64,000 bases of DNA from Capsulimonas corticalis (GTDB lineage: Bacteria > Armatimonadota > Armatimonadia > Armatimonadales > Capsulimonadaceae). Below the pieces are notes generated by a model. That model ran no database searches. It was not told the origin of the DNA and saw only the letters and a list, made by a program, of their open reading frames with translations. The stretch is from NCBI RefSeq assembly GCF_003574315.2, contig NZ_AP025739.1, positions 2,232,001-2,296,000 on the forward strand, written 5' to 3'. Below, piece after piece: positions 1-8,174 of this stretch (position 1 is the stretch's first letter; the number at the start of each line of letters is the position of its first letter). A program made the translations under genes and the position numbers.

Positions 1-149
1 TCCTCCGCCGTCGCGCGGCCGGCGATTTCCTCCAGCGCAAACCCCGCGATCGTCAGCCGCCCCGCTTCGCCATCCACATCGCTGATCCGGGTGCGCGCCG
101 CGACGACGCCTTCCAGTCCTTCGGCGACCGTTTGTGTTGTCTCTCTCAT
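1..149 (-). CDS. Citrate synthase family protein, N-terminal fragment (runs off window)
   Basis: Only the first 49 codons lie in the window; the ATG is at 149 on the minus strand. The translation contains the segments ARTRISDVDGEAGRL and IAGFALEEIAG, which match the N-terminal part of citrate/2-methylcitrate synthases (the 'I-s-ID-g-GkL-YRG' region). The enzyme family condenses acetyl-CoA or propionyl-CoA with oxaloacetate in the cytosol. It is divergent from the HTH-citrate synthase that starts at 258, and such two-gene arrangements are common, which supports the call. Substrate (citrate or methylcitrate) cannot be decided from this fragment. Confidence 0.7.
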   Translation of the reverse strand, partial: MRETTQTVAEGLEGVVAARTRISDVDGEAGRLTIAGFALEEIAGRATAE

Positions 150-257
150 CGGATGTTCGACCTCCCAGCAGGAATGATTCGTGTTCATGGCTAATATGCA
201 TGAGTTCAATACACATTGTCAATATTGATTTGCGAATCGATCTATTGTGAGGGATGG

Positions 258-1502
258 ATGCCGTCGAAAGATTTCCTGACCGCCGCCGAAGCCGCCGCCG
301 CTCTGGGGGTAAGTGTCCCAACACTGTATTCTTATGTCAGCCGGGGTATGCTGCGTTCAGAAGAAGAGGATGGCGCGAGGCGCTCCCGCCGGTATCCGGC
401 GGCGGACGTGCTGCGTCTGCGCCAGCGCCGGGAGATGCGTCACGACCCGGATCAAGGCGTGAGCGACGCGCTGCACTGGGGTCTGCCGGTGCTGGAGTCG
501 GCCCTGACGCTCGTCGAAGGCGGGCGCTGCTATTACCGGGGGCGTGAGGTCGCCGCGCTGGCGCGCGAGTGTTCTCTGGAGAGCGTCGCCGCCCTGTTCT
601 GGACGGGCGACGGTGCGGCCGAAACGGAGCTGTTCGGATTCCCAAAGACGGCGCTGCCGTCGAGCTTCACGGCGCTGCGCGGCGCGATGCCCCGCGCCGC
701 GCCGACGGAGCTGTTTCTTGGCCTTCTCCCGGCGGCGGGCGCGGAGGATGCGGCGGCGTGGGACCTGCGTCCGGCGCAGGTGGCGCGAACGGGAGCCAGG
801 ATCGTTTCGCTGATGGCGGCGCTGGCGGCGGGGCGCGATACGCTGGGCGGGGAGGGGATCGCTCGCACGCTCGCCCAGGCGTGGGGATTGCCCCCGGAGG
901 CGGAGACGCGGCTTGGCGCCGCCATGGTGTTATGCGTCGATCATGAGCTGAGCGTGTCGTCGTTCACCGCGCGCTGCGTGGCGTCGGCGGGCGCGACGGC
1001 GTATCACGCCGTTCTCGGCGGGCTCGCGGCCTTTCAGGGGACAAAACACGGCGGCGCGACGCGCCGGGTGGAGGCGCTGCTGCGCGAGTGCGCGGCGCCG
1101 GAGCAAGCGCGGGAGATGCTGGCGGCCCGGCTCCGGCGCGGCGAAGCCATCCCGGGCTTCGGCCACCATCTTTACCCGGAGGGCGACCCGCGCGGCCGAT
1201 TGCTGCTGGAGATGGCGAAAGAAGCCGCGCCGGGATCGAGCGCCAACGCGCTCGTCGACGCCGTCGTGCAGGAAGCGCGCGCCATGCTTGGCGAACATCC
1301 CACCATCGATCTCGGCCTGGTCGCGCTTTGCGGCGCGCTGGGCCTGCCGCCCGGCTCCGCGCTCACGCTGTTTGAATTGGGCCGATCCGTCGGCTGGATC
1401 GGCCATGCGATCGAAGAATACCAAACGGACAAACTGATCCGCCCGCGCGCCCGGTATCACGGGCCGCGTCCGGAATCCCGAGAATCTCAGGAGACACAAT
1501 GA
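258..1502 (+). CDS. Citrate synthase family protein with N-terminal MerR-like helix-turn-helix
   Basis: A 414-residue protein. Residues about 5-60 look like a MerR/excisionase-type HTH (FLTAAEAAAALGVSVPTLYSYV, then an R-rich wing), and the rest is a citrate synthase fold. The active-site block GFGHHLYPEGDPR puts the catalytic histidine near residue 303, and a late SVGWIGHAIEEY block is the usual C-terminal CoA/oxaloacetate region. I chose the ATG at 258 because it directly precedes the HTH and a GAGGG-like ribosome site lies just upstream; longer forms begin upstream at 216. The divergent neighbour is another citrate synthase. The pair may act as a heteromer or one may regulate the other; that is inference. 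The downstream gene overlaps by 4 bases (ATGA). Confidence 0.88.
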   Translation: MPSKDFLTAAEAAAALGVSVPTLYSYVSRGMLRSEEEDGARRSRRYPAADVLRLRQRREMRHDPDQGVSDALHWGLPVLESALTLVEGGRCYYRGREVAALARECSLESVAALFWTGDGAAETELFGFPKTALPSSFTALRGAMPRAAPTELFLGLLPAAGAEDAAAWDLRPAQVARTGARIVSLMAALAAGRDTLGGEGIARTLAQAWGLPPEAETRLGAAMVLCVDHELSVSSFTARCVASAGATAYHAVLGGLAAFQGTKHGGATRRVEALLRECAAPEQAREMLAARLRRGEAIPGFGHHLYPEGDPRGRLLLEMAKEAAPGSSANALVDAVVQEARAMLGEHPTIDLGLVALCGALGLPPGSALTLFELGRSVGWIGHAIEEYQTDKLIRPRARYHGPRPESRESQETQ

Positions 1503-1861
1503 CATACAAAGAAGCCGACGCGCTGGCGCTCGACTGGATCGACGGCTGGAACGCGCACGATCTGGACCGGATACTCGCCCACTACGCCGAAGACGTGGTC
1601 TACGCCTCGCCATTAGCGGTCCAGATACTCAACGATCCAACAGGGGAGATGCGCGGCAAAGCCGCCGTGCGCGACTACTTCACCCGCGCACTCGCCGCGT
1701 TTCCCGATCTGCATTTTGAACTTTATCACGCCTTCGCCGGCGTGAACAGTCTGGTGATTTCTTACAAAAGCGTGCGGGATCTGATAGCGGCGGAGTACTT
1801 TGAAATCGGGGATGACGGCAAATTCACGCGCGTGCAATGCCACTATCGGGAAAGCGCGTGA
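1499..1861 (+). CDS. SnoaL-like / NTF2-fold protein
   Basis: A 120-residue single-domain protein. It opens with an ALDWIDGWNAHDLDRILAHYAEDV block and has a later GKAAVRDYFTRALAAFPDL segment, both typical of SnoaL-like and polyketide-cyclase-like NTF2-fold proteins. These form a cone-shaped barrel that may bind or isomerise small molecules; no catalytic residue can be assigned. The start overlaps the stop of the preceding citrate synthase gene by 4 bases (ATGA), so the two are translationally coupled in one operon. The physiological substrate is unknown. Confidence 0.75.
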   Translation: MTYKEADALALDWIDGWNAHDLDRILAHYAEDVVYASPLAVQILNDPTGEMRGKAAVRDYFTRALAAFPDLHFELYHAFAGVNSLVISYKSVRDLIAAEYFEIGDDGKFTRVQCHYRESA

Positions 1862-1911
1862 GGCGCCCAGGGGAAGCCGATGAATGACATGCGCTTTGCG
1901 TCCGTCGAACC

Positions 1912-3858
1912 CTAACGGGCGATGGAGAACCAGCACGTTCGCGGGTGGATGGACGCAGACGGCGCGGCTCCTGTTTGAATCGCTGCGTCCGGGAACTCGA
2001 TGTACTCTTTTCCGAGCAGGTTCGTGGCGGAGATCCCCAGGCGCCAACCGTCCGCGCCGGAACCCACGCGCAGCGATGCGGCGGCGTCGATGCTGGTGTG
2101 TCCGCCCATCCGGCCGCTTTTGCTGGCGGCGGCGTCATAATCCATCGCGCCGACGATATGCGCCATCAAAGCCCCGTTCCAGCGTCCCGGTCCTCCCAGG
2201 ACAATCCCGATATTGCCTTTGTGTTTGGGCGCGAAGTAGATCGGCATCCCGTTGTCGCGATGAATGTCCTGATAGGAGTAATTGAGCAGCGCCTTGACGC
2301 CCGGTCCAATGGCGATTTCCGTTTCCAGCTCCGCGCCCTGCGCGTGCGCGCCGCCGCCGTTTCGGGTCTCCACCAGGACGGGGATGACCGCGGGCAGGCC
2401 CGGGGCCGGCGACGCGTATTGCGTGACCTGGTATTCCAGCAGGCGGGAGATGTCGTAATGGAATACGCTCAGGCCGGCGAACCCGCCGTGCTTCAGATCG
2501 ATCCGATATCCCGCTTCCAAATTGGTGAGCTCTTCGGGCTTGGAATTGGGATTTCCAAGCGTGCGCAGCGACAGCTCCGGCGTGGTGGGGAACGACACGT
2601 CCAGATACATCTCCAGCAGGGTTGGCGCGCGGAACGCGGAGCCGTAAGAAATTCGCGCTGTCTGGGTGGGCGTAAGATGGCGCACCAGACTCAGCCGCGG
2701 CGAAAGATTGGTTCCGTAGCTGGAGTTGGTGTCGACGCGCAGGCCGCCGAACAGCGTCGTTTGGGACGCAAGCTGGTATTCGTCCTGAACGTACAGCGCC
2801 CAGAGATTCTGCCCATGGCCGGATGCGCCCAAAATGGACGAATTGGATTGGATCCGCCGCAGATCTGCGCCGTAAACGAAGCTGTGATGCGCGCCGATCT
2901 GCCGCTGCTGCTGCGCCTCCAGATCGTATGTTTCATCGCGTCCCGCTCCGGATCCATCGATGTGCGATCCGTTGAAGAACCCGCGTATGGAATAGGGAGC
3001 CGCTCCATCGTTACGGTAACTCGCGCTCAAAAATCCGGAGCGCCAGCGTCCATACGATTCACTGAAGTAAGGGGTGGATAGCTCGGTTTTCCCATCGGTC
3101 AGCCCGCCCGTGAATCGCCATGTCCCCAGGCCGTGGCCGCGCTGCACGTCGAAGTTGGCGGTCGCGAGCGCATGGTCGTCGCGCTGATAGCCGGAATTGC
3201 CCGCATTATATCCGGCGGTTCGCCGGTACGCCGCGCCGACGGTGATTCCATCGCCTGCGTTCACAAGAGCCTCGGAGAACAGGCTGTTCTGCTCGCCTGC
3301 CGCCTGCCGTGTCTGTGTCTTCACTTTATCCGGCGTCTGCGTGATAATGTTGATGACGCCCGCCAGGGCGTTGGCGCCGTAAAGCGTCGCGCCCGGTCCT
3401 CGCACGATCTCGATCCGGTCGATCTGCGAGATCAGGATCGGCTGCATATTCCAGAAGACGCCGCCGAAAGAGTCCTGGTAGATCGAGCGCCCGTCCACCA
3501 TGACGAGGATCTTGTTCGAGAAGATATTATTGGTCCCGCGCAGGGAAATATCCGTATTGGAGCGATTGAGTTCGATTACGTCGACGCCCGGCGCGCCGCG
3601 CAGCAGCTCGGGAAGCGTGGTCGCTTCAGACGCCTGGATCTGGTCGCGCGTGATGACCGTGACGGCCGAGGGAGTGTCGGAAATGCGCTGCGCCTTCTTG
3701 GAGGCCGTGAAGACCATCGGCTCGTCGCTCAGGAGCAGCTCTGCGGACGACGAGTCCCGGCTCTGGGCGTGCGCCGGCAGAACAATGGCGGCGAAGGCGC
3801 AGCACGATGCGCAGAGGAGCGCGGCGCGGCGAATGAAACTCGCGATGATAAACTTCAT
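1912..3858 (-). CDS. TonB-dependent outer-membrane receptor
   Basis: A 648-residue protein with a signal peptide (hydrophobic run around residues 10-29, ending AHA), then a plug domain: VFTASKKAQRISDTPSAVTV, LPELLRGAPGVDV, SLRGTNN, VMVDGRSIYQD and IDRIEIVRGPGATLYGANALAGVINI. The remainder is a beta-barrel rich in alternating aromatic strands with a FRAPTLLEMY segment. The family imports siderophores, cobalamin or glycans across the outer membrane with TonB-ExbBD, none of which is in the window. The barrel ends SIAR rather than in the usual terminal Phe or Trp. No clear Shine-Dalgarno precedes the ATG; the start codon lies inside an inverted repeat (3853-3885). The ligand cannot be told from sequence. 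Confidence 0.93.
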   Translation of the reverse strand: MKFIIASFIRRAALLCASCCAFAAIVLPAHAQSRDSSSAELLLSDEPMVFTASKKAQRISDTPSAVTVITRDQIQASEATTLPELLRGAPGVDVIELNRSNTDISLRGTNNIFSNKILVMVDGRSIYQDSFGGVFWNMQPILISQIDRIEIVRGPGATLYGANALAGVINIITQTPDKVKTQTRQAAGEQNSLFSEALVNAGDGITVGAAYRRTAGYNAGNSGYQRDDHALATANFDVQRGHGLGTWRFTGGLTDGKTELSTPYFSESYGRWRSGFLSASYRNDGAAPYSIRGFFNGSHIDGSGAGRDETYDLEAQQQRQIGAHHSFVYGADLRRIQSNSSILGASGHGQNLWALYVQDEYQLASQTTLFGGLRVDTNSSYGTNLSPRLSLVRHLTPTQTARISYGSAFRAPTLLEMYLDVSFPTTPELSLRTLGNPNSKPEELTNLEAGYRIDLKHGGFAGLSVFHYDISRLLEYQVTQYASPAPGLPAVIPVLVETRNGGGAHAQGAELETEIAIGPGVKALLNYSYQDIHRDNGMPIYFAPKHKGNIGIVLGGPGRWNGALMAHIVGAMDYDAAASKSGRMGGHTSIDAAASLRVGSGADGWRLGISATNLLGKEYIEFPDAAIQTGAAPSASIHPRTCWFSIAR

Positions 3859-3885
3859 ACTGCCAGTATTATTGGCGGTATGAAG
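3853..3885 (-). promoter_or_regulatory. Inverted repeat covering the TonB receptor start codon
   Basis: Two 13-base arms (3853-3865 and 3873-3885) match at 12 of 13 positions when one is reverse-complemented, separated by 7 bases. The ATG of the receptor (3858-3856) is inside one arm. The element could be a DNA operator for a dimeric repressor, or an mRNA hairpin that hides the start codon. The structure is seen directly; the function is inference. Confidence 0.6.
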
Positions 3886-3922
3886 CGAAAAACAGAGGGC
3901 GAAGTAAGCGAGGGGCGCGCAG

Positions 3923-4531
3923 TTACGGGGATACTTGAGGCGTGTTGACCGTCGCCGTGACGAAGATCACTTGTTTCCATGGCTCATGAACGCGCGCCTG
4001 CGCGCCCGCGCCGGAGCGCCATTTGGTGCTCGTATCGCCATCGATCAACGTCGTCCGCCCATCGCGGAAGGTCGCGGTCGTTAGAACGATATCCTGAAGC
4101 GGCTTTTCCTTTTCGGGCGTCTGCGCGGTGTCGATCTTGGCAAGCTTTAAGTGTACGGACAGCGATCCGTCGCCGAGAAAGCGCGGCGTGGCTTCCGTCG
4201 TGTAAATCGTCTGCAAAAACACATGCTGCGCTTTGCCCTCATAGATCACGGTGCCATGGCCCATGGCTTTGGTCTCCGCCCGCCCGGTTTGCCCGTCGGA
4301 CGTCGTGACTTCCGCTCCCTTCACATCGGTCCCGCCGGCGTCCATGAGCGCCGCCATTAGCTGCGCATCGTGGTCTTTGCCTTTAGGGACTCGATTCCAG
4401 GCCGTGTTAAACTCCACGCTCCCGATGTTGACATAATCAACCACAACCGTCACCGTTTTCGGGGACTTCTTCACCGCCTGCGGCCTGGGAGCCGCGAGAC
4501 CGGCGGCCAATATCAATACTTCATATAGCAT
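3923..4531 (-). CDS. Small protein resembling a secretin C-terminal domain
   Basis: About 202 residues from the ATG at 4531. The reading frame is open further upstream to 4690, but that part collides with the divergent HEAT gene and is compositionally poor. A short hydrophobic N-terminus (MLYEVLILAAGLA) may be a signal or anchor. Later segments VTTSDGQTGRAE, GSLSVHLKLAKID and TATFRDGRTTLIDG resemble the beta-strand and 'v-dGqt' pattern of type II/III secretin C-terminal domains. The protein is far too short to be a complete secretin, so it may be a stand-alone domain or an unrelated beta protein. No ribosome site is obvious. The family call is tentative. Confidence 0.55.
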   Translation of the reverse strand: MLYEVLILAAGLAAPRPQAVKKSPKTVTVVVDYVNIGSVEFNTAWNRVPKGKDHDAQLMAALMDAGGTDVKGAEVTTSDGQTGRAETKAMGHGTVIYEGKAQHVFLQTIYTTEATPRFLGDGSLSVHLKLAKIDTAQTPEKEKPLQDIVLTTATFRDGRTTLIDGDTSTKWRSGAGAQARVHEPWKQVIFVTATVNTPQVSP

Positions 4532-4635
4532 TCGAGGGTTAAATCCAAAGTTCGTGTTATTGCTTGTTAATTGTTCACCGGTGTCGTAACGGTTTCCTTC
4601 ACAATTCGGGAGCGGGAAGCCAAGTATAATGGGAT

Positions 4636-5163
4636 ATGACCACCACCCAATCCCGGATTCGCAGTCACATCGCCAACCTGGGCAATGCAAATAACGAAGT
4701 CGCGCAGCGTGCGGAGCGGCTTTTGATCCGTCATTATGGCGCGCGGGCGCTGGGGCTCTTGATCGACGCCTGCAAAAGTCCCAATCCCAGTGTGCGCTTT
4801 CGAGCCGTCTGGGTGCTTGGGTATACGCGTGCCCCAGGAGCCTTTGAGGCGATCATGGAGTTGACGAATGATTTGGCGGGAACTGTGCGGTACGACGCAG
4901 TGATGGCGCTGGGAGTTCTCGGCGACGCCCGCGCGATCCCGCCGCTTCTTGCGCTCGCGGCTCAAGACGCCGACGAGATCCAGATCCCCTCGGCGGCCTT
5001 TAGCGCGTTGATGCGCCTGAACGAATTGGCGCTGCCCGCCCTGCAAACGGCGTCCCAATCCGATCCTGACGACCGTATTCGCCGCGCCGCGACGGAGATT
5101 TTAGCGCATATCGCCGAAGTGGCGGAGATTTATCACACGATTCCCTATCCACGCGCCTTGTAG
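4636..5163 (+). CDS. HEAT-repeat protein
   Basis: A 175-residue protein composed of helical HEAT-like repeats. Paired helices with the VRFRAVWVLGYTRAPGAFEAI and VRYDAVMALGVLGDARAIPPL pattern recur with about 35-residue spacing. Such solenoids usually mediate protein-protein contacts or act as phycobilin-lyase-like scaffolds; no catalytic motif is visible. A TATAAT box at 4625-4630 sits only five bases before the ATG and no Shine-Dalgarno is present, so the transcript may be leaderless. The 3' end overlaps the convergent membrane-protein gene by 19 bases. Confidence 0.8.
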   Translation: MTTTQSRIRSHIANLGNANNEVAQRAERLLIRHYGARALGLLIDACKSPNPSVRFRAVWVLGYTRAPGAFEAIMELTNDLAGTVRYDAVMALGVLGDARAIPPLLALAAQDADEIQIPSAAFSALMRLNELALPALQTASQSDPDDRIRRAATEILAHIAEVAEIYHTIPYPRAL

Positions 5164-5366
5164 AAGATGAACCCCGCCACCGCCGCCACGGCGATCATCG
5201 CGGCAAGCTCCCCCGCCGGGAACTGCGCGTTCATGGTGTGGACGATGGTTCCATCGGGGAGCGTCTGCGTCGCGCCGTTTTGCAGGTTCATGCGCCACGG
5301 GAAGCGCGTCACGCCAAAGCACGCCGCGACGCCGACGACTAAGGCGGCGATCTGTTTCTTGTTCAT
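5145..5366 (-). CDS. Small membrane protein with two predicted transmembrane helices
   Basis: A 73-residue protein starting at the ATG at 5366 (MNKKQIAALVVGVAA). It has a hydrophobic N-terminal helix, a short polar loop and a second hydrophobic segment (LAAMIAVAAVAGFIFY) ending in a basic KARG tail. No family is recognised. It resembles the many small two-helix inner-membrane proteins of unknown role. The ATG at 5366 was preferred to the upstream start at 5429 because the extra residues are hydrophilic. It lies just downstream of, and in the same direction as, the metallophosphoesterase gene (stop at 5399). Confidence 0.65.
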   Translation of the reverse strand: MNKKQIAALVVGVAACFGVTRFPWRMNLQNGATQTLPDGTIVHTMNAQFPAGELAAMIAVAAVAGFIFYKARG

Positions 5367-5398
5367 GCGTGGGTTATACCCGCCGATCGTGACTTTCC

Positions 5399-6649
5399 CT
5401 AAAACTCCGCGTTCGCCGCGGTTTCCCATTGGAAGGGGCCTCGGACGGCGCCGTCGGGGTCGATGACGCAGTAGGCGCAGTGCTGCGTGTGGCCGGACCA
5501 GTCACCGGTGTTGACGTAGACTTGGCCGCCTCGGAAGACGTAGCGGTCAGGGTGGTGGGTGTGGCCGACGACGATGGTCTGGATGTTCTTCTGGCCCTCG
5601 CGATGGAACTCCCGGAAGGTTCGGCGCGCGGCCTGGCGGTAGCGCAGGAGGGTGAGTTTGGCGTCAAGTCCGCTTGCCATGCCGGCGAAGTGGTTGGCGC
5701 TTGTCCCGCGCGGCGAAGCGGGCAGCAGGTGTTCGTCCGGCACGATCGTCTGTTTGCCCATCCCGATCTTGCCGCCGCGCTGCATTCCCGAGACCAGCTG
5801 CGCCTCGCGCCGCTTGTGCCCGAAGCGCAGAATGTCCATCATGGCGTAGCGCATGTAAAGCCACAGGAAGGGATCCCAGTGGTGGCCGTGTTCGATGTAA
5901 GTCCAGTACGGGTAGTCCGCGCCTTCGGCGTCGGTGCAGAGCAGGATCGAGGGGTTCCACGCGGCTTGAAAGCCGGGCAGATAGTCCGGCATGTCCGGCT
6001 GGACATAGCGCAGGCCGCTGACGCCGATATCGTGGTTGCCGGTTTGGAAGATCGCCCGGCGGACCGGCGCTTGGCCGGGTTCGGGCTGCGTGAGATGGAG
6101 CAGGGGTTTCAGAAGGGCGTCGTATTGCTTGAGCAGCACGCCCTGCTCGTTCGCGAGCGATTCGCTCAGGCGCAGCATCAGCGATTCGGGCTTGTTGTCG
6201 TTGGGGTGCAGCGGCGCGTCCATCAGATCGCCGTTCAGATAAAAGCTGTCGATGCGCGGGTTCGACTTAACCGTGGCGAGCAGGTCCAGGAAGCGCGTCT
6301 GCCGCTCCGAGACGGGGCCGCTTTTGGCGTAGTCCCAGGTGTCGATATGCAGATCCGAGACGATCACGCCCAGGGGGCCGGAGGCGGGCGCGGCCGGGAT
6401 CGCGGCCGGCTGCGGCGGGTCCCAGAACCGCTCCATCAGCCACTCCTGCGCCGGTCCCGCGAAGTATACCCACGCCGTTCCCAGCGCGACCGCGACGGCG
6501 AAGCCGCACAGCGCGCCGAACCCGTAGATCACCACGGAGAAAAAGTGCTCGGCGCCCACGCGCCACGGTCCGGTCAGCAGACGCCAGACCAGGGCTAAGA
6601 CGGCGATGTATGCGACAAGAGGGCCGAGGCGGCGCGAAAGGCGCGCCAT
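5399..6649 (-). CDS. Membrane-anchored calcineurin-like metallophosphoesterase
   Basis: A 416-residue protein with two or three N-terminal hydrophobic helices (residues about 10-70) followed by a calcineurin-like phosphoesterase domain. Metal-binding motifs appear in canonical order: SDLHID (D and H), NGDLMD, GNHDIG, then a histidine block HGHHWD and GHTHHPD. This set is expected to bind two divalent metals and hydrolyse phosphoester bonds. Family members include UDP-2,3-diacylglucosamine hydrolase (LpxH) and broad phosphodiesterases, but the long insert between GNHD and GHTH does not single out one of them. The catalytic domain probably faces the cytoplasm; this is inferred only. Confidence 0.88.
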   Translation of the reverse strand: MARLSRRLGPLVAYIAVLALVWRLLTGPWRVGAEHFFSVVIYGFGALCGFAVAVALGTAWVYFAGPAQEWLMERFWDPPQPAAIPAAPASGPLGVIVSDLHIDTWDYAKSGPVSERQTRFLDLLATVKSNPRIDSFYLNGDLMDAPLHPNDNKPESLMLRLSESLANEQGVLLKQYDALLKPLLHLTQPEPGQAPVRRAIFQTGNHDIGVSGLRYVQPDMPDYLPGFQAAWNPSILLCTDAEGADYPYWTYIEHGHHWDPFLWLYMRYAMMDILRFGHKRREAQLVSGMQRGGKIGMGKQTIVPDEHLLPASPRGTSANHFAGMASGLDAKLTLLRYRQAARRTFREFHREGQKNIQTIVVGHTHHPDRYVFRGGQVYVNTGDWSGHTQHCAYCVIDPDGAVRGPFQWETAANAEF

Positions 6650-6683
6650 GGGCGAAGAGGATGAGGATGATGGAGACAGGATG

Positions 6684-6926
6684 CTACCCTCCCGCGATAT
6701 CGTTCTTGGTCTGGTCGAACAGGCCGACGATGATGTTGAGAATTGTCCCGCCGATCACGATTCCGATCCCGATGGTCAGGCCGACGACCGCGCCCTGACG
6801 GAACAGAGAGATGCTTTCCCGGTAGAAATAACCCACGACCGTCACGAGCAAAAGCGCGGCGGCGATCCCGGTCACAAGCCCGCGCTTCGCGGCGCGCCCG
6901 ATGAGGGCGGCGGTTTCACGATCCAT
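6684..6926 (-). CDS. Small membrane protein, two predicted transmembrane helices
   Basis: An 80-residue protein. I chose the ATG at 6926 because a GGAGG ribosome site lies at normal spacing upstream, while longer forms lack one. Two hydrophobic segments are visible (LVTGIAAALLLVTVVGYFY and a Gly/Ile-rich GLTIGIGIVIGGTILNIIVGLF), separated by a short RESISLFRQG loop. No family is recognised. It sits upstream of the metallophosphoesterase in the same direction with a gap of about 35 bases, so the two may be cotranscribed. Confidence 0.7.
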   Translation of the reverse strand: MDRETAALIGRAAKRGLVTGIAAALLLVTVVGYFYRESISLFRQGAVVGLTIGIGIVIGGTILNIIVGLFDQTKNDIAGG

Positions 6927-7141
6927 TGGCGCCTCCGATTGCTGCAAGGAAGATGGCGTCATTATAGCGGACAAGCTCACAGGCGTCAATGGAAAATCCG
7001 TTCGAGCGCGCAGAAATTGTTATCAATAATTAACCTGGAAGCGCGTAAAAATAGGAATTCTTGGCAAGACTGGCTTGATTGTCCGATTCCGCTCGGCTCC
7101 GAAAATTCGATCTGCGGGATTGGACGGAAGGTAAATTGCTC

Positions 7142-8113
7142 ATGAGAACGCCCTCCCTGCTTGTTTCGTCCCTGCTGCTCGCGGCTGCTGTTTCCTCCGC
7201 ATCCGCCGCCAATTTGGGCGTCGCCGGCGACTATAATCTCTTCGCGCTGGGCAGCGCCAGCCTTTACAATTCTCAAACACAGGGGCGAATAGCCGCCTAT
7301 ACCGACCTTAAGCTGGTAAATTACGGCGCCGGGACCGCTCTGGCGGACGATGCCGCGTATCCCTCGACACTTGTCGCCGGCGAGCATATCACCGGCGTCA
7401 ATGGATCTATTCTTCATGGGGGCGTTTCCGCCGGCGGAAACGTCACCTTCACGCGCATTGCAATGCCGGCGGGGCAGGTCAACGCCGGCGGCAGAATTGT
7501 GTTGAATAGCTGCTACACTCCCGGCGGCGTGTACCATGCGCCTGAGATCCCGTTTAACTTCGACAAAGTGCGGCAGTCGTGCCTGGGGACATCCGCGCGG
7601 CTTGGCGCGCTCGGAGCAAACGGCGTTCTTCATAACGCCGGCGGCGTTCTTACGCTGACAGGAACGAAGCCGGGATTGAATGTTTTCCGCCTCAGCTCTG
7701 CTGTTCTTGCGCGGACGAACGTTTTGGATATCTCGGCTCCGCCCGGCGCCACGGTGGTGGTGAATGTCGATGGCCGTATCGATCGCCTGGCGGCCTTGGA
7801 CATGAAACTGCACGGCGTCGATTCCGCGCATGTGCTGCTGAACTTTCCCAAGGCGAGCGCGCTCGCCATTGGGCGCATCGATGTGGAAGGAAGCGTTCTC
7901 GCCCCCAACGCCGATGTCAGCTTCTCGAACGGTGATATCGACGGCACGCTGATCGGAGATAATCTGCGCGGTAATGGTTTCGGCCGGCTCAACACGTTCC
8001 AGGGATCGCTCCCCGCCCCGACTCCCGAGCCGGGAACACTCCTCACCCTGCTGCTCGGCGGCGCAGCGGTTTTCGGGATGATCGGCCGGCGGCGATTGGC
8101 TCGCTCTGCTTGA
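7142..8113 (+). CDS. Choice-of-anchor A / PEP-CTERM exported protein
   Basis: A 323-residue protein with a classic signal peptide (MRTPSLLVSSLLLAAAVSSASA). The middle matches the choice-of-anchor A domain: it begins with the NLGVAGDYNLFALGSASLYN segment and has repeated 'G-v-aGGnvt' motifs. The C-terminus is a PEP-CTERM sorting signal: PTPEPGT, a hydrophobic helix and the basic RRRLARS tail. In the known pathway an exosortase (EpsH-like) cleaves this signal and the protein is delivered to the cell surface or matrix; no exosortase gene is in the window. The ATG at 7142 was chosen for its signal peptide and an upstream GGAAGG. Confidence 0.87.
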   Translation: MRTPSLLVSSLLLAAAVSSASAANLGVAGDYNLFALGSASLYNSQTQGRIAAYTDLKLVNYGAGTALADDAAYPSTLVAGEHITGVNGSILHGGVSAGGNVTFTRIAMPAGQVNAGGRIVLNSCYTPGGVYHAPEIPFNFDKVRQSCLGTSARLGALGANGVLHNAGGVLTLTGTKPGLNVFRLSSAVLARTNVLDISAPPGATVVVNVDGRIDRLAALDMKLHGVDSAHVLLNFPKASALAIGRIDVEGSVLAPNADVSFSNGDIDGTLIGDNLRGNGFGRLNTFQGSLPAPTPEPGTLLTLLLGGAAVFGMIGRRRLARSA

Positions 8114-8174
8114 AGCCAAGTAAGCCTAAATTCACAGAGCCGGCCGCGAACCGAAACCGGGTGATGGCGCGTTC

